Shown: positions 35,704 to 47,700 of the stretch, one piece after another | Position numbering within the stretch: position 1 is the first letter of the stretch | Layout of the letters: each line of letters opens with the position of its first letter | Assembly (NCBI RefSeq): GCF_001949145.1 | Contig: NW_019091507.1 | Location: forward strand, 464,950-528,949 | DNA from: Acanthaster planci | Taxonomy: Eukaryota > Echinodermata > Asteroidea > Valvatida > Acanthasteridae | Direction of reading: 5' to 3' | Length of the DNA: 64,000 nt | Translations under genes and position numbers: made by a program | Notes under the pieces: generated by a model | Database searches by the model: none | The model's input: the letters and a program-made list of their open reading frames with translations, nothing else | What the model was told of the DNA's origin: nothing

Positions 35704-37100
35704 GCAACAAAAATCATGTTTTACTCATATCCTAAATGTTTCCGTAGATATTTGTGAAACCGTTACACTACGGAGAAGCATGCATGTACCATATACATGT
35801 ATGATCACAGTGCAAGCAGCTAGGTCCTGATTTTTAAATCAGATTAATGAACGGTGTTATCTTACTGGGCGGTGGTGGGTACAATAAAGACAACATAAAA
35901 TGAATACTGTCGAAAAATAATCTTAAATAATTATACCACGAAAATATTAACAGAGAACAAAAACTGAAAGTAAAACACACGTAATATACATGACAGGCAT
36001 GCAAATTCCTCGAGCGTAAAATAATGAGCCCTGAGCTTCACCAAGAGAGGGCGCAATTTTTTTACTCTTTCCGAGGCTTCTTTGGTTTATAGAACAATAG
36101 AGATAGTTACTATCATGATTTCTGGACATCGCTGGTTCACGGCGACAGTGAGATGCAAGCGTTACAATCGCGTAGCTACCAACAAAATGAACACTCCCCA
36201 CCAACATGTTTTTTTTTTTAATCGAAGAGGGGGTTGCTTCTGCTCAAGGCAAATCCTTCGCGATACCGTTTGGTATCCAGTCTGAACTGTAGAAATAAAA
36301 TGTGCGGCTCCTGAGGTTAGTTTTTGGCCAAACTGTCCGCTGAAGCAAGAACAGATTTCGTAATTTTTCAAAGGTACGAAATTTTCCATCATCTTGAACT
36401 TGCGCGCATAAACAACGCCCCTGGGTGAGGTGCCTCCCTCACGTGGCATTGCCAATGTCGGACAAATCCTAAGGAGTTTTTCTCCATGCATATCATTTCT
36501 CCTGTGTAAAACACAATAGAGAATACGTCGATTGTTATAATGGGTAATAGAATTTCATAAACCCAGAAAAATTTAGTGTTTAGTATTTAGTTGGGAATTG
36601 AAACTTCTGTTCAAAAAATCGATGCCTACAATATTCGAAAAATTTACCGTTCCAGGCACCGATTTCTTCCAAATCTCACTCAGACACAACCTGCCATTCG
36701 TTTTGGTCATCTAAATGTGTCTTTTCTACAAATCTCCAAGTTCACAAGCCACAAAATGATCCATTTTGTAGAAAATCTGAGTGCATACAAATTGAGATTT
36801 GGCCGGCGCAAGCAGTTTTCGGCCCATTGCTAGCCTTAGTTTACTCATGATTGGTGGGTAAGTGGGGCGCCGCCGCGCGGCGATTGCTTGTTCCTGAAAC
36901 TTTCCGCCGAAGAACAATTGTGCCCTAGCAATCCACCACTGTTTGATTCAGTAAGTAATTAAATTATAAGGAGCAGAAGTGTTTACGTTTGTTTTGATCT
37001 TGCACAAGTGGCGTCATCGCTGTATAAAATCATTTAATGTGCCTCGTATTCTAGGCAAAGCTTAGCGTGTGGTAACTCCTCTGATGTTTACTCTTTGGAA
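35704..37100. other. Gene-free sequence
   Basis: Only short frames without domain or splice support. A (CAT/CAC)n microsatellite lies at about 37108-37150. Confidence 0.3.
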
Positions 37101-37235
37101 ATACATTATCATCATCATCCCCACCATCACCACTATCATCACCACCACCAGTTCTCTTGCTTTGTTGGCGTCGAGCCAACCAGTCTAGTTGGAGCTCTCC
37201 ATCTCAGCCGGTTCTGGGCTAGGTGTTTGGCCTGA

Positions 37236-38000
37236 TCAAGTGTGACATTCCACCTCCTTATAAGGTATTTGGCCGGAGCGTGGGGGCCCCCTCGGGCGTC
37301 TCCAGCCAGCCAGTTGTGGTTTGAAATCTAGGATAGCCCGGGTAGGGTGCTCAGGAGGGAGGCGTAGGATGTGTCTGTACCAACGCACTCGTCGCATTGC
37401 TGCGAGGCGGGAGGCAGAAAGCTGTTGTGTCCTTTCTCTGAGCTCCTCGTTAGTCCGTCCATCTGATGCCACAGATCCTAATCAAGGCGTTGCTGTCAAA
37501 TCCGGCAATCCGTGCCGCCAGGGTGTTGTTAAGTGGCCAGGTGGCCGTTGGCAGGGAGGATGATGCACTGTCGTGAGATGGAATAGCTTGTATGAGCTAT
37601 TCAGGCTGATTGAAGAACGAACCCTTGTCCGTGTCTGCACTAACCCTTGTCGGGGCGTATGCCACAATGGCTGTCGGTTGTCCCTGTTGGTGTAAGAGTC
37701 GCCGTCAGTAGCCGATCGGACACGGGTTTCCACCTTATTACTGTGTTTCTCAAGCGTGTAGGATGGCCAGGGCTTCTCCATAAAGTCGTCTCCTTTCCGC
37801 TGGTCCACTCCAGAAAGAAAGTGGTCTCCAGCAATACAGTTCTCGCCCATCGAGCTTCGCAGGTGCCTGCGAGTGAGATGTTGCAGACAGTTCATTGGAT
37901 AGTAGTGTTGCATGCCCGAGACGGAGAAGATTTTGAACGTTCCATATAGCGATCTGTGTCTTGAGTAAGTTCAATATTCGCTGGTTGGGGCTAGCGAGGC
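37236..38000 (-). pseudogene. LINE (non-LTR retrotransposon) relic: endonuclease start and C-terminal tail
   Basis: On the minus strand, 37975-37900 encodes IAIWNVQNLL, the opening strand of an AP-like endonuclease. 37760-37640 encodes WKPVSDRLLTATL and CGIRPDKG in shifted frames. 37420-37240 encodes the RT C-terminal RRVRWYRHILRLPPEHPTR motif. The reverse transcriptase between them is deleted. The clade is not certain. The upstream part to about 38300 may be its 5' region. Confidence 0.7.
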
Positions 38001-38299
38001 TCGATTCCGAGAGAGATCGGTCCAATTTCTGCTCTGGTTTGTGTCGTAATTTTGGAGTTCCGCCTTGCTGAGTAGTTGGCCATGCGATGGCCAGTCAACT
38101 GGTGGGGCTGCAGGCAATTTGTAACCTGCTGACGTGCTGGACGGAACTGCTTAGTACCTCCCTGGTGCCGCATACCCCTCAATGGTTACAGGTCTCCCGT
38201 GTACCAGACCCAGGTAGGCATCACCTTGGAACAAGCTGCTACACCTTGACAAAGCTACGGAGTTCCTTATCTCAGTGGGGTGCAGCTAGCCCCAATGAC

Positions 38300-40880
38300 C
38301 GTTGCAGCTTTGAGAATTAGAAAAATGCATCAGGGCTGGAACCCTTAGAGATAGAAAGAACTAAAAATGCTGTGCTGGCCATCTAGGAATGGAGTGTACT
38401 GTAGTGATATTGGCTTTTTTGGGGGGGTCTTTGAGTATATGTATTGAATGATAAATTTCACTGTCCATGTATCTAAGGTGGGCACTATATACAACATACT
38501 GTGACTGGCGGTACTGACTTTATTGGTTGGTAACTGGGGAGAAAGAGGGGTTACGGGGTCAGTCCACAGAAGTGGTGGTGTGTAAGTTCGTTGGTGTCAC
38601 GACGTTCAGAGCAGGTCAAAAGTAGCCACATCACCGAAGAATATAAACTGCAAAGTAGCAACAAAAACAATGCTAAATTCCAGGACCATTCTGTAAACCT
38701 AACGCGTACATGTAGTTCTGTGGTTTGTAGCCCATCTTTACAGATTTATGCCAATGTACAGAGATGATTTCCTTCCATTTATTTACTAAAACATGTGGTC
38801 TTGGCCTTGGTCTCGGACGGCTGGTCTTGGTCTTCGTCTCAGGTTGCTTTTTCTGGCCTGGTCTTAATTGGTCTTGGTCTGTTGGTCTCGGTCGTAGACT
38901 GCTGCCTGGTCTTGACTACAATACTGGGCGGAACCTCTCTAAGACGGTCCAAAAATAACGGGGCTATTCAAGGGTTAAATAAAAATTAAAAAAAATCAAA
39001 ATAAACAAATAAACAACATCCCCCCCGTGGAATTTAAGGTGCTGTATAGGCGCAAGTGGGTTACCTATTTAAATTGTAGATGGTAACTCTTGTTGTACAA
39101 AGTTTTACATTTCCGTTTGTGTCACATAACAGTCACTTTTTACCCTATATAGTACGTTTGTAAAGGCTCGAGCTGGCATACTGTCTAACCCAACCCAGTC
39201 GTGCCCACACAGCGCTGCACGAGTTAATACCTCGCTACTGTTGCCTGCATGTGCATGGCGGGCTTTAGGCAAAGGTGGAGATTTCACCATCAGTAGTGCC
39301 ATCGCACTAGGCAGTGTGGGATCGTTTTCTAATAGCCATCGATGAATTGCAAATCGCCGAAAAGTCATTTCCTAGTTATTTATTTCATTTCCAACTTGAA
39401 ATGAAATAAAACAAAACGAATAGACTGCATCCTTCCATCTGAAAACTTACATTACCATTTCAATACCACTCCTTTTGGTCGAGGTCCCGTCCCTTGTCCT
39501 GTTTTAAGCAAATGATGATAAGCAAAAATTAAAAAAAAAGATAAGTTCGACAAAATCGTTTCGAATTACGAAATATTCCAAACTTGTCTAATTGACTTTG
39601 TGACTTAAAGGTATTACAATTGCTGATTCTGGTTCTGATTCTTTCTAAATTCTCCTTTGGGGGATTACCGAGAAGACCTTCGATTCACTGTAAAGTCAAA
39701 TACTGTAGGATCAACAGCTGCCATTAGGATACGGGAGTTTACGTTCAACAGCTGGCCAACCTACCCAACCGGGAATAACTGAACATCAACGATGCCATTA
39801 TTTAAACATGCCGTATATAGACGGCCAACTTCGGAATATTTTGGCTATTTCCGGAAAACTGGAGGAATTCCTCCCGTCTTGGTCATACGGACATTGGTTG
39901 ATACCAGACCCTTGATTCATGGAGTAGTCAGAATCATCGGGTCTGGTATCCAGACTAAGATGAATACACAAGCTACCATTTTGTTGTAAATAAGTCAGGC
40001 ATCCGAGGGTCGTTACTTCAAGTCACCGGCCGTCTTATTTTGAGGTTACGTCACGGGGCGCCGGGCCAATCACGTTAAACCTTCCGGTGCCAAACATCCC
40101 AATCAATAGAGTTTTCAGACCTGGACGGTATACTTCCATTCTAACGGACTCGTAGATCTAGCCGCTCAGAGACCTTCCGGTACTTGCCGTCCGCCATCAC
40201 GCCAGTGAGGAGGAGGGCGTCCTGCCCTTTGTTGGAGGGGCATGACGTCACATCAATATCACGTGAATCGAAGAAGCGTGCCACCATGCCACACATGGTG
40301 CATAGACGCAGAAACTGGCTAACCTAACCTGGATAACCTAACTGGATAAGCGCCACTTGCGTAACGCATTGAGTGAGCTCGATCTCGCACCTGTCAGAAT
40401 TTCACCCACAATGCTCTGTGTGTCGTTAGCTGTGACCTTGTGTGACGTATTTCCTTCACAAAAACCTGTGCGCTAGGCGATGAGCAAAACATATACCGGG
40501 CCTTTTTACCAATCTGAACATGCACACATTGGTCAGAGTATGCATACGTAGTTCTTGCAATGAATTGAAAAAAGACCGGTATGTCTGCTGCCACCAGCGT
40601 CTCAAAGTCTCCCATTGGTTGGGTAAGACTGTAACACACTGCCGACTCCTCTGAAATTCACCAAATTAAAGAACAAAGTGGGGATTAGGCTCCAGTCGGG
40701 CACACAGAAATATAAAAGTTTGTAAAACTCACCGTACGCCAAGTTTGCTAGAAAGAAATCGCGACAGTGTTCCCCACCAGGAGAGTGGGCTGCGAATTTG
40801 TGACTTGAATGCTGACGTCGATATTTGCAACTTTGGGCAAGGCGTGAATTTTGTACGTGACTACTGACCAAAGATATCTT
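38300..40880. other. Gene-free sequence upstream of Mondo
   Basis: No coding region is supported. A GGTCTTGGTCT-rich simple repeat lies at 38795-38930. Confidence 0.3.
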
Positions 40881-40881
40881 C

Positions 40882-41134
40882 TTGCCCAAAGACTTGTTTT
40901 ACTGTTTTGTTTCGACCGGTGTACCGCGTGCAGGCGACATACGCTGGCGAGCATGCATAGCCAAATAGCATTATTGTAGAGGGCGCTATATTCACAACAG
41001 ACGACCTGCCAGAAAACCAGTCTTGCAGAATCTGGCAGGCTCACCCGAAAAATTCCGAGTGGTATTCGGCTGTGCTCGCCAGCGCATGTCGCCTGCACGG
41101 TGCACAGGCCAAACAGTAAAACCGGTCTTGGAAC
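40882..41134. mobile_element. MITE with about 70-bp terminal inverted repeats, close to the Mondo promoter
   Basis: TGCAGGCGACATACGCTGGC (40930) and the inverted TGCAGGCGACATGCGCTGGC (about 41097-41078) are the best-matched part. The repeats extend outward through ACTGTTTnG to AAAGACnnGTTTTACTG. It is non-coding and ends about 360 bp upstream of the Mondo ATG. Confidence 0.75.
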
Positions 41135-41384
41135 AATATTGACAATTACTTATGTCTTTTCAGGGCCACTATACACAATTTATGTAATTAAGTACATTTG
41201 AGAGTTGTGGCTGCGACACTGCGTAAAGTCTACACTCAATGGTATACGATATTACGCCCAGCCGTTTCCAGTTGGTTAAGAAAGAGACACGACTTAGATT
41301 GGCTCTCAAATGCTTTCAGTTGTGTCTGACATGCATCCACGTGTTTCCGAATAACAGGTACCAGACTAGCTCATTCTGACAAAA

Positions 41385-41461
41385 GCTGTGACGTCGAAAC
41401 CGGCGAAAATATGGCGGATAATTGTGGTAGGAGACCCTCCCCGTGTGGCCTCTGCATGTGA
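41385..41461 (+). promoter_or_regulatory. Mondo promoter/5' leader: CRE-like and YY1-like motifs and a 16-codon uORF
   Basis: TGACGTC lies at 41390-41396. AATATGGCGG at 41408-41417 resembles the YY1 element often found just after transcription starts. Its ATG (41411) opens a uORF of 16 codons ending TGA at 41459-41461, 30 bases before the main ATG. The motif identities are seen in the sequence; their activity is inferred. Confidence 0.4.
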
Positions 41462-41491
41462 CAAAAATATTACTGATTTTAACTGGCAAAT

Positions 41492-41787
41492 ATGACACGC
41501 CGTGATGGAGATGCAACCATCAAGATGATAAGAATGGATCGCCAGGAGCCAAGGCCGAAGAAACACTCACTTGGGACTGAAAGTAGGGACGACACTTCGC
41601 CGACGTCGTCGGCATCCAACATGTCCAAGCACCGGCATGATCGCGATACTGCTCGGTCAACTTCTAACTCGCTACCGGGGTCAAGGGCTTCGTCGCGGCC
41701 CGGATCCCGTATGGCTTCCCGCACCAACAGCCAGGAGTCTATTATTGATCTCTTTGATAGCATGACGCTGGCGTATAGCCGGAATGG
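41492..41787 (+). CDS. MLXIP: Mondo coding exon 1
   Basis: Residues 1-98 and two bases of codon 99, ending GG|GTATGA. A basic, Ser-rich segment with SRASSRPGSRMASRTNS precedes ESIIDLFDSMTLAYS, which matches the LTKLFECMSLAYS box of MondoA. Reading past the donor gives a stop within a few codons. Confidence 0.85.
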
Positions 41788-44700
41788 GTATGAAAATGTA
41801 GATTAACATTAGGTATGTTTAAATTGGCCGGCACAATTGCAGAATACCCCGCACTCACCTTGCCCACCTCGTAGCATTCGCGGATACGGAGTCACGCTTT
41901 CATCCACAAGGCCCACTGTGTATCCCCGTATCCACGTAGCCGCTCCCTGGGACCCACATTGGATTTGCGAAAATTCTTCTGCCGTCCGCATTTACTTTGC
42001 ATTTCAGGACGCACAAGGCCCACTTCGTATCCCTGATCGGCGTAGCCGCTCCCCGGGACCCACATTGGAGTCTTTGGACTTAGGAAAATTCTTCCCTCTT
42101 TCCCATTCACTTAGTGTTGCAGTGCCTCATTCTCAAGAATGACTTCAGTGCAGTACACAACGCGTACCTTGACGCAGCAAGGATAACCCGAAGTCTAACA
42201 ACTTCCACTTGACTATGTAGCCATGGATTTTAGGGGGTGTTTTCGCATGGCGGGGTATTCTGCAATTATTCCAATAGGCCAAGCTATCCCCTCTCCCCCC
42301 CTTAAAACTGTGGTGTTGGGTCCGATGTCCGTTCCGCTCCCACGAACCCCTCAGCAAATGAGCCTTTTTCGCCATACGCTCTACATGACGTTTAACACGA
42401 ACAGGGATTCTGTTCTACTTTTCTAGTTGTGTACCCATAGAAATGCTGCTCCATTCCCCCAAGATTTCTATGTATGGTAGCTTACATACCTTGAGTACCA
42501 AGCACAAAGCATCCAACCTGGGCTGAGGGCCTTGCCATGCCTGCCAAGAATACATGTAATTAACGATCTGTCATCTGACGTCTGATGATCCCTCAGTCTA
42601 GAGCAACAGATGGTCATGATGGTTCATCATTTAATACCATCATGCATTGTTACATGTACATGTAACTTTTTCAAAAGAATTTCATGTACGCATGTCACTT
42701 TAGGCCTAAGACTCTAGTAATACTTTGCTGAGAGAGGTGATTAAGCCTGGTTCTACCTGAATATTTTCACTGGTGAATATGCTAAAATATCTGACTTTTG
42801 TCCATTTTTAGCAAATAGCTTTGAGATGGCTAATGCAGGGAAAAATTTGTGGCATCCATACCTACATCTAGGCTACATGTATGGAATTCTTGCCCACGTG
42901 ACAATACATGTAACAATGTGTAGATGTAACTTTGTAAGTATGAAACCAGAGGAAGATGTTCAGTTGCTTTGTCAGTAACATGTATCATTTGGACTTTGAA
43001 TTTGTCAAATGTCCACTGCCCAACATTTTTGACATTTTGTTTGAGATGACAGATATACAATTGTACACAAATTGCTAGGATTTATCCGCTCTGAGCAGAA
43101 CAAAAGAGGGCGTGTTTTTTGGTACTCACCGCATAGGTGTGCCTGAGTGATCTGAGTGATCCCTGTTCACCACTTCCCAGGTTGCATCGTGTAATTGGGG
43201 CGCCATCCCTTGACTTATGTTGGACATACATAGTCCTTCCCCATATCAGCTGTCCCTTTACTGTCCACAGTACACCATCGTTGCACCCAGCCGCTCACAT
43301 ACATGTACATGTAGCTTTTCTGTGTTAGCGTCACAGATTGTACATGCAGGGTACAACGTGTGTCACCAGTCAGTACATGTAACTCTTACTTGATGGATAA
43401 GCCAATCAGACCCCTCATCCGTGATGTAGTTATTCATAATTGCATATGAATGACATCATCTTGCAGAATGTATACAGAATTTGATACTTGATAGATAAGC
43501 CAATCAGACCCCCTCATCCGTGATGTAGTCATTCATAATTGCATAACATTTGAACGACATCATCTTGCAGAATGTATACAGAATTTGATACTTGATAGAT
43601 AAGCCAATCAGACCCCTCATCCGTGATGTAGTCATTCATAATTGAACGACATTATCTTGCAGAATGTATACAGAATTTGATACTTGATAGATAAGCCAAT
43701 CAGACCCCTCATCCGTGATGTAGTCATTCGTAATTGCATAACATTTGAACGACATCATCTTGCAGAATGTATACAGAATTTCCTCCATTCAAAATAGTCA
43801 CATGTGGAATGTACTCCAATCAAAGTTGTCAGATTCGTAGACTCGTTCATTGTACATGTAATAGAGGTACCGAAATGAACAATGTAAAAACAAGTCCTGC
43901 AGTCTGATTGGCTTCCACAATTTTTGGTAGATAATCTCATTTGCTGTGTACAAACGGTCGGCAGATTCGACAAGTTGGGATTTCTCAACTCGCAGTGATA
44001 TGATAAGTGGACACGAGGGTGCAAACCAAGTAATGCTGCATAGCCAATATGGCGCAGCCTTAGTATCCAAAGCATGCACATGTCGCACCGAATCCTAACG
44101 TGGGTCAAGTCAATGTGATCCCTGGCTATGGGTGTTTCAGGTTACATAGCTTCTGACTAGCATGCCCCTGAACAAAGATATTGACAAACGGGAAGAGCAA
44201 CCAACGTAGGGCTCAGTTGGTATAGCACTAGTACGGTATTCTGGAGACCGCAGGTTCGAATCCCACTCCTGTCTATTTCTTTGTTCATCTTTGTAATCAT
44301 TTGTAAGCACCTACATTGTAGTCAGTTTTCCTATATAGTTTTTCTCATGATTTTTATTCCAACTGCTGTCAGTTTTGATCAAGCTTTTAGGGATTATTTG
44401 AGGAGCCGGATCACAAACAGGCCCCATACATGTTGAATAAAAACATCAAAACATGGTTTTAAATATTATTTTCCCCAAAAAAGTACATGCATACATGTAA
44501 ACTTGTCAGTGGTAAAACAAAAGAGCATACCCTGGTAGGATTTGTTTGTGTACCAAAACGTCCCTTGTACATGTACATTTACATGTTGCTCTTTGGCTTA
44601 CAGTGGATTCAAAGAACAGACTGCTTTTTACATGTCCATGTACACGCAGTGTATGCACTAACAGTAGAGCTTTAATAAAATAACATAGCATGTTCTTTTA

Positions 44701-47700
44701 CATGCGGTTGTGGCTTGCACTGAATTCAGCAAACGCTTTTCCCTGATTCTTTCATTTTGTGCATGTACATGTACCGTAGAGGGTAGAGGGAAACAGGATT
44801 TGTTAACAGGAGTTACGTGTGTATACACAAAAGGGAAGGATCAGTGGAAAGCAGGATTTGACAAATCCTGTGACCTGTACTTTTGACAAAAGTTAGAGCA
44901 TGGTTTGAAACCTGGGCTGAATTTCATGGCGCTGCTTACCGTAGCAGAAACTTCTGTGCTTACGGCAAAAGAGCAAGGAATTTTTGCTTGTAAGCATGCG
45001 TACATCCCGTAACTGAGAATTCTGTGCTGAAAACTTAAGGTGGATAGCCGTGTTAGTCTATCCCAAACAGTATTGAGAGTTTAAGTAGCACTTAAAGACT
45101 GAGTAGATAAATCATAAGCTTTCGTAGTAACAACTACATGTACTTCATCAGATGAGCTGAAAACATCAGCGTAGAATTTTTCTGCTTGTGCGATTAGCCA
45201 GAATGGAGATCGCATTCGTGGAATTCTGCTGTAATTACATGTAGGCCCCGGCAAGTATTTTACCCTTGGCATGTATGTCAAGGGCAAATGTACATGTACA
45301 TCATGTACAGTGTACAGTTAGCATGGTTACACATACTGAAACGTACATGTAGTACACATCAAGCTTACATGTACCGGTAAGTGAAATGAAAAATTCAAGA
45401 TACACTGTAGTTATTAGTTTCAGTGTGATTTGATTCAGATTGCCTGATTTGAATCTTTTAATACAAAATAGGATTTATTCATTCTTGTAACAAAAGAAAT
45501 AAATAATTGAAACTAATGGAAATGTAGCTGTCTCCATATGATTATGAGTGCTGGTCTCTTGCTCTTGACGGGTATCTGGAGATCACTACGACCCTCTTGA
45601 TGGTCAGGTGCAGAATGATGACGATGATGATGGTGATGAATGGACTTACAATGTAGGAAAAATTAGGCTGACTTACATGTACCACCATTAAAAAATGAAA
45701 AATGTGATTTAATTTTAACAATCTGATTTAAAATAAACAAACTCCAATTTTAATATTTTTTGCAAAACATAAAAAACAAACACACAATTGCCAACCCAGT
45801 CAAGTGAGCACAGCATTCCACTGGCATGAACCAGACTAACCTTAATTTAATTAAGAGGGAACATTTCCCTGACTGCAGTTCATTGTGAGTGCATGTGTGT
45901 ACTCTGTGCTAATGCTCAGTATTGGCACGTTGCCATTCAACATGTCCAAGGGTCATTGTCATGGTAATATGGCGTGAATGGTTACCCAACTCACCTTTGA
46001 AAGGTTGAAGTTTTTAGTGGCAAATCTACGTACATGTACATATGTATGTATGTGGTCCTGTCTGTTTATTCATGTACATAACGTACATATACGTGCACCA
46101 TGTTAAAGTACTATAATCTTCAACCTTAACCCTAACACTCCTCAATCCTTCACCTGTTGGAGGACTGAGAAGTGTTAGGGTTAATGCTAATCTTGCATTG
46201 CAAAACACATTCATACATTTGTAAATACCTAAGACCGTAGAGCTATTTTAATACACATGTAGCTCTATGCTCAGACAGTCTCCCGACTCAACAACGTGCA
46301 ACTTGACTGCGTATTAACATTTGATAATGCCTGCTGCATAAAACACGCACTGGCACCTGCATGCAACACAGTTTAATGGATTCTGGTTGGTCAAGAGTCT
46401 GTGTGCATGCGGCTTGCCACGTGTGCACCAATTGGACAATTTGATTACGGAATATTCCGTAAAGTGGACTTGGGTGTTCAAGAAAGTGATAGTAAAATTC
46501 TAGATCAAAATCGCTGGAAATCCATCCTATCTTGACCTCTTTTGACTCTGTGACTCAAAAGGTACATGTATTTATGAATGGGAATACATGTAAATATGTG
46601 CTTGGCCGGTCTTAAATGCTGATAATGCCCTTACGGGCAGCTGGGGCACTAGTCATGTCCTTTCTCCTAAGCCGGTCGTAAACGCACATTTGAGACCTGG
46701 CCAAGCACATATTTACTCTCCTATTATTAACCCTAACCTTCCCTAACCACACAGAATTCAACAACAGTAAAGTGTGTGAGCCTGTGAAGTAGGTACGTAC
46801 TGGGAGCTTACTGGTGTTTAATTTTGTGTGAATGGGTACTGTGAGCCTGCACATACCCTGTTGAATTTTGACTGAATGGGAACTGTGGCCCTCTCACTTT
46901 ATCCCAGCAGTTGGATATGCAGCATGATGGTGTGTGAGTTTGTTTGAAGAGGTACTGCCTGTCCATACTCTTTGTACTGTGCAGTGGGCCTGTGGTACCT
47001 AATCAAACGGAATCACTCAGGTAAAGACCTGTTGAAGTTTGTGGGATTGAGTACTCCCCCAACAGGAGTACTGTTGAAGTCTGTGGGATTGGGTACTGAA
47101 AGGTAACAGTGTTTTTTCAAGGTGTTGAAGCTTGTGTGATTGGAAAGGTTTGGTCCAGCAACCCTTGGGCGGTTAGGGTTAATGTTCAGGCTGTAGCTGT
47201 ATACATAAAAGGTTGCCCTCTGGATATCATTTGTCTCTGCAAAATTGTTTACAAAGTGGTCCTCAATTTACTAGTCAGGAAAAATTGCTCAAGTGGGAAA
47301 TTACATGTTCCTGTAGGTACAGGTACAAGAACATAAAGCTTGCAGGGAATGGAACAAAGCATGTTACCACTATCAAGTATTAAAGTAACCTCTACACAGC
47401 TTTTAGTCCACAGCATACAGTACATGGGCCTGTGTGATGTCATATTCTTCATAATCCTGCCAATGCAATCCTTGATAGTGCTCAAGGTTCCATTTAACCT
47501 AATTCTCATTTGTTTACGCCTGTGTGTTTATGTTTAAATTGGCATTTATATGTACATGTTGGTGCCTTTTTAGGGTACCTTTTGCTGTCAATACTGAATG
47601 CGAATTTCCACATCCATGGTCAAAAGTGGGCAGAGCCCCATTGTCACAGCTGTGGTACAAGTATTTCCATATCCATGATCAAAAGTGGGCAGAGCCCCAT

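Noticed and set aside
35395-35830. Heptad-like peptides on both strands
   Set aside because: They are produced by the 21-bp satellite period. The simultaneous opening on both strands argues against coding.
44205-44275. Functional tRNA gene
   Set aside because: A and B boxes are present, but the T-stem does not pair and there is no convincing acceptor stem or 3' terminator, so it is treated as a SINE head or relic.
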